This document shows, in pieces, positions 1 through 6,937 of a DNA stretch of 30,260 nucleotides (position 1 is the stretch's first letter; each line of letters opens with the position of its first letter). This DNA is from Propionibacteriaceae bacterium UBA6122. GTDB lineage: Bacteria > Actinomycetota > Actinomycetes > Propionibacteriales > Propionibacteriaceae. The DNA lies in the NCBI GenBank assembly GCA_002428365.1, contig DIVW01000022.1, positions 116,808-147,067 of the forward strand. The letters are read 5' to 3'. The notes below the pieces were generated by a model. The model was not told the DNA's origin and ran no database searches. It saw only the letters and a program-made list of their open reading frames with translations. A program made the position numbers and the translations under genes.

Positions 1-1495
1 CCCGCCGCGGGACGTGGCTGCCGACCTGGTGGCGAAAATCGAGTTGGACGACGTCTGCGAGCCGCTCGAAATCGCCGGGCCGGGGTTCATCAACCTGCGA
101 ATCAAGTCTGAGGTGCTGGCCCGGGTGGCCAGCGAAGTGTTGGCCGATGAGCGGGCCGGTATCGGTGCGGTGTCGGTGCCCAAGACGGTCGTCGTCGACT
201 ACTCCTCGCCGAATGTGGCCAAACAGATGCATGTGGGTCACCTGCGCTCCACCATCATCGGTGACTGCTTCACCCGGGTGCTGCGCGCTCAGGGCCACAC
301 GGTGATTCCGCAGAACCACATCGGCGACTGGGGTCGCCAGTTCGGCATGCTGGTGGAGCAGATCCTGGACGAGCAGCTGGACCTCTCAGCCCTCGACCTG
401 CCCGGGGCTGAGGCGCTCTATCAGCGGGCCAATACCCACTTGAAAGAGTCCGAAGAGTTCGCCGATCGGGCCCGCGAACGGGTGGTGAAGCTCCAGGCGG
501 GCGACGCCGAGACCAAGCAGCTGTGGCGGCAGCTGATCGAGGTTTCGCTGGCCGGGTTTAACGACACCTACCGGCGGATGAACATTCTGCTCACCGACGC
601 CGACCTGGCCGGGGAGTCGACCTACAACGCCGACCTTGCGGTCGTGGCGCAAGACCTGGAGTCGCGCGGCATCGCCAAGGTCGACGATGGTGCGCTGGCG
701 GTCTTCGTCGAGGGGCAATCGACCCCGGCCATCATTCGCAACGCCCAAGGTGGCTTCGGCTACACCTGCACCGACCTGGCTGCGATTCGGCACCGGGTGG
801 GCGAGCTGGGCGCGAACCGGCTGATCTATGTGGTCGGCTCGCCGCAGGAGTTCCACTTCCGGCAGGTCTTCACCGTGGCCAAGATGGCCGGCTACCTGCC
901 CGAAACCGTGAGTGCCGAGTTCGTCGGCTTCGGTCAGGTTTTGGGGGCGGACGGCAAGAAGTTCTCCACCCGTGAAGGCACTGCCGTCACCCTCAACTCA
1001 CTACTGGACGCAGCCGAAGAGCAGGCGGCGCCGTCCATCGCTTTGGCGGCGATCAAGTACGCCGACCTGTCCAGTGGCCTGCAGAAGGATTACACCTTCG
1101 ATGCCGAACGGATGGTGGCCACCACCGGCGACACCGGCCCGTATTTGCAGTACGCGCACGCCCGAGCGAATCAGATTCTGCGCAAGGCTGAGGCTGAGGG
1201 CTACGTCTTTGCTGAGGTTACGGTGTTGGGTGAGCCAGCTGAGCAGCAGGTGGCTTTGCTGCTCAGCCGTTTCGGCGAGGTCGTCGCGGCCGTGGGGGAG
1301 ACTCTGCAGCCGCACCGACTGTGTGGCTACCTCTATGAGTTGGCTGGCGCACTGAGCGTGTTCTACGAGCAGTGCCCGGTGCTGAAGAGCGAGGGCGAAG
1401 TGCGCTCCTCTCGGTTGGCGCTGTGTGCGGCCACCAAGAAGGTGCTCGCCAGCGGTCTGGACCTACTCGGCATCGAGGCCCCCGAGCGGATGTGA
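1..1495 (+). CDS. argS: Arginyl-tRNA synthetase, 5'-truncated by window edge
   Basis: This class I aminoacyl-tRNA synthetase charges tRNA-Arg with arginine using ATP, in the cytoplasm. The reading frame is open from base 2 and runs through the first possible GTG (14), so the true start lies outside the window. About 497 residues are visible against a usual 550-590, so only the N-terminal additional domain is cut. The HIGH motif appears as HVGH (nt 230-241) inside SSPNVAKQMHVGHLRST. The KMSKS-like loop is KKFSTREG (nt 955-978), the form usual for ArgS. The C-terminus is a DALR anticodon-binding domain ending in the typical PERM. No partner gene follows on this strand; a 470-bp repeat-rich spacer separates it from the cyd terminator. 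The assignment is secure. Confidence 0.97.
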   Translation, partial: PPRDVAADLVAKIELDDVCEPLEIAGPGFINLRIKSEVLARVASEVLADERAGIGAVSVPKTVVVDYSSPNVAKQMHVGHLRSTIIGDCFTRVLRAQGHTVIPQNHIGDWGRQFGMLVEQILDEQLDLSALDLPGAEALYQRANTHLKESEEFADRARERVVKLQAGDAETKQLWRQLIEVSLAGFNDTYRRMNILLTDADLAGESTYNADLAVVAQDLESRGIAKVDDGALAVFVEGQSTPAIIRNAQGGFGYTCTDLAAIRHRVGELGANRLIYVVGSPQEFHFRQVFTVAKMAGYLPETVSAEFVGFGQVLGADGKKFSTREGTAVTLNSLLDAAEEQAAPSIALAAIKYADLSSGLQKDYTFDAERMVATTGDTGPYLQYAHARANQILRKAEAEGYVFAEVTVLGEPAEQQVALLLSRFGEVVAAVGETLQPHRLCGYLYELAGALSVFYEQCPVLKSEGEVRSSRLALCAATKKVLASGLDLLGIEAPERM

Positions 1496-1526
1496 CCCGT
1501 CCGCAATCTTGTGGGCTAGGTGGCTG

Positions 1527-1683
1527 ACCCTTCGACAAGCTCAGGGAACTGAAGTCGGTTGACCGCTCAGGGAACTGAAGTCGGTTGACCGCTCAGGGAA
1601 CTGAAGTGGTTGACCGCTCAGGGAACTGAAGTCGGTTGACCGCTCAGGGAACTGAAGCAAGTTCCCTGAGCCTGTCGAAGGGT
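1527..1683. repeat. 26-bp tandem repeat array inside a 24-nt inverted repeat
   Basis: Units of 26 bp (gctcagggaactgaagtcgg followed by ttgacc) begin at 1539, 1565, 1591 (25 bp, one base lost) and 1616, with a partial fifth copy at 1642-1657. The array is bounded by an inverted repeat: 1527-1550 (acccttcgacaagctcaggg then aact) against the reverse complement at 1660-1683, with one mismatch. The core cccttcgacaagctcaggg resembles a short repeat that I recall as dispersed in many high-GC genomes. The array looks like such an element whose loop has expanded by tandem duplication. There are no unique spacers, so this is not CRISPR. It lies just downstream of argS and could fold into a long hairpin in the argS transcript. 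Confidence 0.85.
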
Positions 1684-1698
1684 CCCTGAGCTCACCTT

Positions 1699-1818
1699 TC
1701 GATCCTGAAGACCGGCAAGGCCAGGGCCATCCGGTTCACCACGCTCACCGAAATCGGGGACGTGCTCGGCACCACCCCGGCCGAGCTGTTCAGCATTCGT
1801 CCGGGCGCGGACGCCTGA
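1699..1818 (+). pseudogene. Possible remnant of an XRE-type helix-turn-helix gene (C-terminal part)
   Basis: A short open stretch ending in TGA at 1816-1818 translates to KTGKARAIRFTTLTEIGDVL, then GTTPAELFSIRPGADA. This resembles the second half of small Cro/C1-type HTH proteins, in which a conserved threonine/leucine helix is followed by 'LG.TP.ELF'. No start codon with a ribosome binding site is present. The frame runs upstream directly into the repeat element at 1527-1683, which may have replaced the 5' half. I infer a decayed or repeat-truncated gene. Chance similarity in high-GC DNA is possible. Confidence 0.4.
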
Positions 1819-1825
1819 GCGACCT

Positions 1826-1885
1826 TGCGCCCCTTAAGGCGCTTTGCGCGTGGTACAGCACGCGCAAAGCTGCCTAAGGGGCGCA
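1826..1885. repeat. 27-bp imperfect palindrome (REP-like extragenic hairpin)
   Basis: The left arm is 1826-1852 and the right arm 1859-1885, with a 6-nt loop; 24 of 27 positions pair. The arms contain tgcgcccctt and gctttgcgcgtg with their complements. It lies between the HTH remnant and the cydB terminator. No T-run follows in either direction, so it does not look like a simple intrinsic terminator. It may be a dispersed extragenic palindrome or a transcript barrier. Confidence 0.6.
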
Positions 1886-1911
1886 GAGTGGCCAGGCCAC
1901 GCGGCGAACCG

Positions 1912-1952
1912 AAAACCGGAGTTGGCGCACCCGGCGTGCTGGCCAACTCCGG
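1912..1952 (-). terminator. Rho-independent terminator of the cydAB operon
   Basis: An 11-bp perfect stem (1916-1926 with 1942-1952, sequence ccggagttggc and complement) encloses a 15-nt loop. Read on the minus strand it is followed at once by TTTT (1915-1912). It begins 15 bp after the cydB stop codon, which is the expected place. Confidence 0.65.
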
Positions 1953-1967
1953 CTTCGGCTCCTCACG

Positions 1968-3041
1968 TCAGGCCGTAGCGGTGCTCAGGCGGCGGCTGAA
2001 CTTGCGGTAGACCATCGACTGGTAGCCGATCACCGCCGGAATGGCGATGGCGGCCACCACGAGCATCACCGTGAGCGTTGGTGCTGATGATGAGCCAGTG
2101 GCGATGGTGGTGTTGAAGGCCGCCGAGATGTCGGCCCCGTCCAGCCGGATGGGCAGGACGTTGGGGAACACCGAGGCGAAGATCAGCACCACCGCGCCGG
2201 CCGTGACGGCGCTGGTGAGCGCGAAGGCCAGCCCGTCGCGGCCGGCGCGGGTGACCGGCACTAGGCCGATCAGGGCGACGGCAGCGATAGCCACCAACGC
2301 CCAGCCCCAGACCGGGCCGCGAGCGACTTGCGTCCAGATCGCCCAGGCGGCCCCCACCGGAATCAGCACTGGGGCCAGCTTGCGAGCCAGGTCCATGCTG
2401 GCCGTATGCAACGGTCCGGTGGTGCGCAGCGCCAGGAAGAGGGCGCCGTGCACCGCGAATAGACCCACCAAGGTGAGGCCGGTGAGCAGTGCATACGGAT
2501 TCAGCGCGCTGAGTAGCACCGACAGGCTCGGGCTGGCCACCAGGGTGGAGGCTGCCAGATCAACCTGACCGTTGGTGATCACCAGTTCGGTGAACAGAGT
2601 GCGGGCGTCGATCCCCATCACCATGTTCCCGAAGGCCGCCCCCCACAGCACGACGGTCAGCAGCGAGCTGATGGTGATCACCCAATCCCAGCCGCGCCGC
2701 CAGCGTGCCGGGCTGGTCTTGCCGCGGAACTCAAACGCGACGCCGCGCACGATGAGTGACAACAGGATCAGCACCACCGGCAGATACAGCACCGAGAGCA
2801 GGGAGGCGTACCAGACCGGGAAGGCGGCGAACATCATGCCGCCAGCCGAGATCAGCCACACCTGGTTGCCGTCCCAGACTGGGCCGATGGCATTGATCAT
2901 GGTGCGCCGATCAGCTTCCTCACGACCAAGGAAGGGCAACAGCATGCCGACCCCGAAGTCGAAGCCCTCAAGGACGAGGTAGCCGATCCAAAGCAGTCCG
3001 ACGATGCCGAACCAGGCGATTTGCAGAGCAGTTGGTTCCAT
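1968..3041 (-). CDS. cydB: Cytochrome bd ubiquinol/menaquinol oxidase subunit II
   Basis: CydB is the second integral membrane subunit of the high-affinity terminal oxidase cytochrome bd, which oxidises quinol and reduces O2 to water without pumping protons. The 357-residue protein is of usual length and strongly hydrophobic, with about eight membrane segments. The N-terminal LVLEGFDFGVGMLLPFLGR followed by the INAIGPVWDGNQVW stretch is a CydB signature. It lies 14 bp downstream of cydA on the same strand, so the two form one transcript ended by the hairpin at 1912-1952. No cydDC genes follow, unlike many actinobacterial cyd operons; they must be elsewhere if present. Control is expected from the cydA promoter. 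Confidence 0.96.
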   Translation of the reverse strand: MEPTALQIAWFGIVGLLWIGYLVLEGFDFGVGMLLPFLGREEADRRTMINAIGPVWDGNQVWLISAGGMMFAAFPVWYASLLSVLYLPVVLILLSLIVRGVAFEFRGKTSPARWRRGWDWVITISSLLTVVLWGAAFGNMVMGIDARTLFTELVITNGQVDLAASTLVASPSLSVLLSALNPYALLTGLTLVGLFAVHGALFLALRTTGPLHTASMDLARKLAPVLIPVGAAWAIWTQVARGPVWGWALVAIAAVALIGLVPVTRAGRDGLAFALTSAVTAGAVVLIFASVFPNVLPIRLDGADISAAFNTTIATGSSSAPTLTVMLVVAAIAIPAVIGYQSMVYRKFSRRLSTATA

Positions 3042-3055
3042 TTCGAGGCCCCTTC

Positions 3056-4513
3056 TCAGTACGCGAAGATGAGTTGGTCGGGTTCACTGGGTTCGGTCTC
3101 GGCGGCTTCAACCTCGCCAGCACCTGCCAGCACCGCATTGCGGACCAGTCGGAACCAGATGGCCGCCAACACCCCATAGACCGCGGTGAACAACACCACG
3201 CTGGTGACCAACGCGAACACATCGACGAACGGCGAAACGGCGTCTTCGATCAGCATCCGCACCGCCTGATCGCCGGTGGTGTTGGGCACCACGATCCACG
3301 GCGCCCGGCCGAACTCGGTGAACATCCAGCCAGCCAGCGAGGCCAGATAGGGAGCCGGAATCATCCAGATCGCGATCCGGCCGAAGCGCATTTGTTGCGC
3401 TGGGGTTGCTTTCGCCCGGGTGCACCACAAACCGCGAATTGCGAACACCAGGGCGAGCAATCCGAGCCCGATCATCACCCGGAACGACCAGTACGTGGCC
3501 GCTAGTGGCGGAATGTAGCCCGAGCCGTTCAAGCCGTAGGCGCCGTACGCCGCAGCTTGGGCGGCCGCCGCGTCGTTCACCCCGACCAGCGTCGCCGAGG
3601 CGTCGTTGGTGGCCAGGAACGAGGCCAACCCGGGAATCTCGATGAACTTGGTGGCAGTGATCGCCTCGCAGGTATCGCCGAAGGCGACCACCGAGAAGGC
3701 CGCGCCCGCTGTGGTTTGGCACAGGCCCTCCGCCGCAGCCATCTTCATCGGTTGGTCGGCGACCATCAGCTGGCCCTGGGTGTGCCCGCTCAGCACCACT
3801 GCAGCTGCGGCGGCCAGCGCCACCCACAGGCCCAACCGGACGGCTGGCCGGTAGACCAGCGCCTCTTCGGCACGCTGAGCGCGCAACAGCTTGGACAGCC
3901 ACCAGCCGCTAACTCCGGCCACCAGCAGCCCGGCGGTCAGGAGTGCTGCCGCCATGGTGTGCCCGAGGGTCACCAGGGCAGTGGGCGAGGTCAGCATCGT
4001 CCAAACCGAGTCGAGTTCGGCGCGTCCATTGGTCGAGTTCACGTGCGTCCCCACCGGATGCTGCATGAACGAGTTGGCCGCCAGGATGAACCACGCACTC
4101 AGATTCACCGCTACCGCCACCACCCAAATCGAGGCCAGATGGAGCTTGGGCGAGAGCAGGTTGCGACCGAACATCCACACCCCGATGAACACCGATTCGA
4201 GGAAGAAGGCGATCAGTGCCTCCATTGCAAGGGGGGCACCGAAGATGTCACCGACGAAGATCGAATAGGCGCTCCAGTTCATCCCGAACTGGAATTCCTG
4301 GACGATGCCGGTCACCACACCGATGGCGAAGTTCAGCAGGAAGATCTTGCCGAAGAAGTCGGTCAGCCGCCGCCAGCGTTCGTCGCCGCTGCGGTACCAA
4401 AGGGTTTGCATCACCGCAACCATGGGCGCCAAGCCAATGGTCAGCGGGACGAAGACGAAGTGATACAGCGAGGTGATCGCAAATTGCCACCGCGCCAGAT
4501 CCAGAGCGCTCAT
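3056..4513 (-). CDS. cydA: Cytochrome bd oxidase subunit I
   Basis: CydA is the haem-bearing subunit (b558, b595, d) of cytochrome bd oxidase and carries the quinol site. The 485-residue protein begins MSALDLARWQFAITSLYHFV; H18 corresponds to the N-terminal haem-ligand histidine (H19 in E. coli). The Q-loop motif QPMKMAAAEG, containing the conserved Lys and Glu, is present, as is GRAPW (GRQPW in E. coli). The Q loop is followed by a moderately long periplasm-facing stretch with two cysteines (LCQTT, DTCEAI). The ATG at 4513 gives a conventional N-terminus. The promoter has a -10 (TAGCGT) at 4570-4565 and a Crp-like operator at 4607-4592, giving a leader of about 45 nt. The gene is likely induced by low oxygen or by respiratory state through the nearby Crp/Fnr regulator, which is an inference from the shared site. 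Confidence 0.97.
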   Translation of the reverse strand: MSALDLARWQFAITSLYHFVFVPLTIGLAPMVAVMQTLWYRSGDERWRRLTDFFGKIFLLNFAIGVVTGIVQEFQFGMNWSAYSIFVGDIFGAPLAMEALIAFFLESVFIGVWMFGRNLLSPKLHLASIWVVAVAVNLSAWFILAANSFMQHPVGTHVNSTNGRAELDSVWTMLTSPTALVTLGHTMAAALLTAGLLVAGVSGWWLSKLLRAQRAEEALVYRPAVRLGLWVALAAAAAVVLSGHTQGQLMVADQPMKMAAAEGLCQTTAGAAFSVVAFGDTCEAITATKFIEIPGLASFLATNDASATLVGVNDAAAAQAAAYGAYGLNGSGYIPPLAATYWSFRVMIGLGLLALVFAIRGLWCTRAKATPAQQMRFGRIAIWMIPAPYLASLAGWMFTEFGRAPWIVVPNTTGDQAVRMLIEDAVSPFVDVFALVTSVVLFTAVYGVLAAIWFRLVRNAVLAGAGEVEAAETEPSEPDQLIFAY

Positions 4514-4536
4514 CTCGACTCTCCCGAGTGTCCTGG

Positions 4537-4553
4537 CCGGCCAGTATGGCCGG
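4537..4553 (-). other. Hairpin in the cydA 5' untranslated leader
   Basis: A perfect 6-bp stem ccggcc (4537-4542) with ggccgg (4548-4553) and a 5-nt loop lies between the predicted transcription start (about 4558) and the cydA ATG. It could affect mRNA stability or translation. It is short and GC-only, so chance cannot be excluded. Confidence 0.3.
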
Positions 4554-4564
4554 ACCTGACCAGC

Positions 4565-4607
4565 ACGCTAGGAAGTTGAGCGGAATGGGTCTGGAACCTC
4601 AGTCACA
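4565..4607 (-). promoter_or_regulatory. cydA promoter with Crp/Fnr-type operator at -41.5
   Basis: On the minus strand the 16-bp element TGTGACTGAGGTTCCA occupies 4607-4592. After 21 nt comes the -10 hexamer TAGCGT (4570-4565). With the -10 at -12 to -7, the element is centred at -41.5, the class II position for Crp/Fnr activators. No good -35 hexamer is seen, which suits an activator-dependent promoter. A 15/16 identical element with the same -10 lies upstream of the DUF4242-crp operon (5456-5499). Confidence 0.65.
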
Positions 4608-4629
4608 TCTGCGGGGTGCAGTACCGCGA

Positions 4630-5307
4630 TCAGGCGGGCAGGACGTAGAGATAGATGAGCAGGTAGTGCAGGGCGGCGGCGATGATGACCAGCAGATGCC
4701 ACAACTCGTGGAAGCCGAAGACGCCGGGCCGGGGGTTCGGCTTCTCGATCACAAACACCACGAACCCGACGCTGTAGACCACGCCGCCAGCGGCCATTAG
4801 CGCCAGGGCGCCAGCGGGAACGTCCACTGCGGCACCGAGCAGCAGCACTGTGGTCCAGCCCAGCGCGATGTAGAGGGTGTTGGTGACGTATTTGGGCACG
4901 TCGCGCCATACCGACCGCAGCACGATGCCCAGAATGGCGATCGTCCAGGCCCCGCTCAGCAGCGCGATGCCGTACACGTTCAGGAAGAGCACCAGCACCA
5001 GCGGGGTCAACGAGCCGGCAATCAGCAGGAAGACCGAGTCGTAGTCGAGAGTGCGCAGCACCTCGTTCAGCCGGGGGCTGCCATTGATGCCGTGATGCAG
5101 CGAGCTGGTAACGAAAAGGGCGACCAAGGAAAACGAGTAGATCGACACGGCCACGATCTTCACTGGATCTGCCTGGACGCTGGCCTGAGCGATCAGCAGG
5201 CCGGCGCCGACCAGCGCAAAGCAGGCGCCAGCGATGTGGGCAGCGGTGTTGAACCGCTCGTCGGTCACATGGATGCTGCCATCCCTGCTTAGGGGGACTG
5301 TCTCCAC
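4630..5307 (-). CDS. Hemolysin III / PAQR family membrane protein (YqfA-like)
   Basis: This 225-residue polytopic membrane protein has about seven helices and belongs to the hemolysin III (TIGR01065) family, related to PAQR receptors and ceramidases. Family residues are visible: HIAG near the N-terminus, SSLHHG, the LDYDSVFLLIAGSLTPLVL segment, and FHELWHLLV near the C-terminus. Their His and Asp residues form the predicted intramembrane zinc site. The molecular role in bacteria is unsettled; links to membrane fluidity are reported for some members, and the cytolysin name is historical. The frame is open far upstream, but the GTG at 5307 is preferred because gagagg precedes it by 8 nt and it gives a family-length protein. 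It has its own unit, ending 116 bp before cydA. Confidence 0.88.
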   Translation of the reverse strand: METVPLSRDGSIHVTDERFNTAAHIAGACFALVGAGLLIAQASVQADPVKIVAVSIYSFSLVALFVTSSLHHGINGSPRLNEVLRTLDYDSVFLLIAGSLTPLVLVLFLNVYGIALLSGAWTIAILGIVLRSVWRDVPKYVTNTLYIALGWTTVLLLGAAVDVPAGALALMAAGGVVYSVGFVVFVIEKPNPRPGVFGFHELWHLLVIIAAALHYLLIYLYVLPA

Positions 5308-5455
5308 CGGTTCGCCTCTCTGTGTCGGCCATCGCCCCGGGGCCCGGTTGGGCCGGCGGGGCGGCCGAATGCAGCTAGTGGTGAGTCTAGCTATTCCTCG
5401 GCTGTTGGTATTCGCTCGACCGGATCCGACCGACGCTGCGGCCAGCAGCCTCGAG

Positions 5456-5499
5456 TGTGACTCAGGTTCCAGAGGCCGGCACCGGCCCGTCCCTAGCGT
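5456..5499 (+). promoter_or_regulatory. Promoter of the DUF4242-crp operon with Crp/Fnr-type operator
   Basis: The element TGTGACTCAGGTTCCA (5456-5471) is followed after 22 nt by the -10 hexamer TAGCGT (5494-5499), placing its centre near -42.5. It matches the cydA element (4607-4592) at 15 of 16 positions, and the -10 context CCTAGCGTG is also identical. Predicted transcription starts near 5506, giving a leader of about 39 nt before the ATG at 5545. The downstream operon encodes a Crp/Fnr protein, so autoregulation is a natural inference. Confidence 0.65.
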
Positions 5500-5544
5500 G
5501 GCCTCCGATGGCGGCGAAGGCTGCCCACGACCCAGGAGGCTCAC

Positions 5545-5844
5545 ATGCCCTACTTCATCGATACCCATGACCAGGCCCGCGGCACCTACCCGACCGGCAT
5601 CGACGTGCCCGGGTTGGCCGCCTTCCTGCCAGGCTTCCTCGAAGCGTGCTCGCAGGAGGGTGTGTCGGTGCAAACCGGCTATGTGAACCTGGAGCAGGGC
5701 AAGATCACCTGCATCACCACCGGTCCGGACGCCGAGGCGGTTCGTCGGGCTCACCTGGCAGTTGGCTACGTGCCTGATCAGGACATCACCGAGGTGAGCA
5801 CCATCTCGCCGGCTGACCTGTTCTTCCCCGCCCCGAGCGCCTGA
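5545..5844 (+). CDS. DUF4242 domain-containing protein (SCO4226-like, putative metal binder)
   Basis: This 99-residue cytoplasmic protein starts MPYFIDTHD and matches the DUF4242 family in length and in its N-terminal hydrophobic/aspartate-histidine strand. The only characterised relative I recall is Streptomyces SCO4226, a small ferredoxin-like-fold protein reported to bind nickel. The C-terminal half (KITCITTGPDAEAVRRAHLA) fits the family pattern of a strand then a helix, with a cysteine and histidine that could serve as ligands. A strong ribosome site (aggagg, spacing about 5) decides the ATG start. It is 18 bp upstream of the Crp/Fnr gene and almost surely cotranscribed with it from the promoter at 5456-5499. 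The role is unknown; metal or redox sensing near an oxidase regulator is only a suggestion. Confidence 0.85.
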   Translation: MPYFIDTHDQARGTYPTGIDVPGLAAFLPGFLEACSQEGVSVQTGYVNLEQGKITCITTGPDAEAVRRAHLAVGYVPDQDITEVSTISPADLFFPAPSA

Positions 5845-5862
5845 GTCACAGGTAGTGCGAGC

Positions 5863-6549
5863 ATGGTGACCGTGATCGAGCAAACCTCACTTGTTGGGGT
5901 GGCTGAGGGTTTCCCCTTCTTGGCCGGGGCCTCGCAGGCCACCCGTGATCTGGTCACCGCGCTGCCCGTACGCCAGGTCGCCCCGCGAAGCCCGGTGTTG
6001 CATCGTGGTGACGGTGTCGACGGGGTGTTCCTGGTCGTCGGTGGCTCCTTGCGGGTCTTCTACATCGCCGCCGACGGGCATGAAGCGACGCTGTATCGCG
6101 TCCGTCCTGGGCAGACCTGCATTTTGGCCCTGACAGCCGCCTTCCGAAGCGATCCTTACCCGGCCTGGGTGGAGACCGAAGATGAACAGCTCAGCTTCGT
6201 GCTGGTGCCCGGCGCGATGTTCCGCGAGCTCTACAACGCTGAGCCGACGTTCCGCAGCTTCGTCTTCGAGGTGCTCTCCGGACGGGTCTTCGAGTTGATG
6301 TCCCGGCTGGAAGACCTCGGTTCGTTGCGAGTGGAACAGCGGCTGGCGGCCTTCCTGTTGGAGGCGGTCGATTCCTCCGGCGAGGTGGTGCTGAGCCAGG
6401 CGCGGCTGGCCGCCCACCTCGGCACGGCCCGGGAGGTGGTGTTCCGGGCCCTGCGGACGATGTCGGACGCTGGCTTGGTGGCCACCTCCCGTGGACGGGT
6501 CAAGCTTTTGGACCCGACGGGGCTGCGGCGACTGCATCAATACGGCTGA
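5863..6549 (+). CDS. Crp/Fnr family transcriptional regulator
   Basis: A 228-residue DNA-binding regulator. Residues about 15-130 form the cyclic-nucleotide-binding beta-barrel (pattern G.GVDGVFLVVGGSLRVF), followed by the long dimerisation helix (about 135-165) and a C-terminal winged HTH (about 170-225; SQARLAAHLGTAREVVFRAL is the recognition region). There is no N-terminal cysteine cluster like that of true FNR, so it does not look like an Fe-S oxygen sensor. A single central cysteine (GQTCIL) is present. The effector is unknown. It follows the DUF4242 gene by 18 bp. Two near-identical Crp-type operators in the window, in front of this operon and of cydA, make it the best candidate activator for both. 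A strong hairpin terminator follows at 6578. Confidence 0.92.
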   Translation: MVTVIEQTSLVGVAEGFPFLAGASQATRDLVTALPVRQVAPRSPVLHRGDGVDGVFLVVGGSLRVFYIAADGHEATLYRVRPGQTCILALTAAFRSDPYPAWVETEDEQLSFVLVPGAMFRELYNAEPTFRSFVFEVLSGRVFELMSRLEDLGSLRVEQRLAAFLLEAVDSSGEVVLSQARLAAHLGTAREVVFRALRTMSDAGLVATSRGRVKLLDPTGLRRLHQYG

Positions 6550-6577
6550 TCGTTGCTGGCGCGGCCAGCGACCAGGC

Positions 6578-6607
6578 AGGGCCCGGCTGGGTAGCCGGGC
6601 CCTTTCG
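6578..6607 (+). terminator. Intrinsic terminator after the Crp/Fnr gene
   Basis: An 11-bp perfect stem (agggcccggct, 6578-6588, with 6593-6603) has a 4-nt loop and is followed by a short ttt run. It lies 29 bp after the regulator's stop and insulates the pilus leader from readthrough. Confidence 0.75.
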
Positions 6608-6937
6608 GTGTCTAAGGCACCACTTCACCCTCTGCGTACTTCGGGAAAGGTCCCTCATTTGGGTGACGGGTGAGTGCATATAGGGCCACAAATGGCGTTG
6701 GATTCAACAAGTGAGGGTAAAATAGTCCCCCATTCGGGGGACAAATTGAAGCCCTTCGAAGCCTACTCTGACTAGGGGTTTCCCTAGTTGGGTGGTAGCC
6801 GGGTAGGAAAACGCTTGATTCATCCCCAGGTCGCACAAGCGGGTATATCGTCGTAGATAGGTGCGATGGAGCGCCAGCCTATGTCACTCCACCGGGCCCC
6901 CAACTCAATACGAACTACCCAATGAGGGGATAGAACC
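6607..6937 (+). promoter_or_regulatory. Structured leader/promoter region of the pilus operon
   Basis: This 330-bp gene-less region is visibly less GC-rich than its surroundings. It holds two perfect 7-bp hairpins with 4-nt loops (6725-6742, gtccccc/gggggac; 6771-6788, actaggg/ccctagt) and a weaker third (6857-6882, ATAGG/CCTAT outer stem). A candidate -10, TAAAAT, lies at 6718-6723, without a convincing -35. The pilin ribosome site is gagggg (6924-6929), 8 nt before the ATG. A start near the -10 would give a leader of about 200 nt, so RNA-level control of pilin expression is plausible. I could not match it to the c-di-GMP riboswitch consensus. Confidence 0.45.

Noticed and set aside
1539..1657. 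Regular 26-bp repeats suggesting a CRISPR array
   Set aside because: Units are contiguous with no unique spacers, and no cas genes are present; it is a plain tandem repeat.
3557..4579. 340-codon plus-strand open frame opposite cydA
   Set aside because: Charged, low-complexity translation typical of an antisense shadow in high-GC DNA; cydA on the other strand is unmistakable.
5308..5883. Long N-terminal extension of the hemolysin III frame to 5883
   Set aside because: The extension lacks family similarity, runs antisense through the DUF4242 gene and its promoter, and the GTG at 5307 has a ribosome site and gives the normal length.
6607..6937. c-di-GMP (GEMM) or c-di-AMP riboswitch in the pilA leader
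   Set aside because: Hairpins are present but I could not place the conserved core bases of either class; kept only as an unclassified structured leader.
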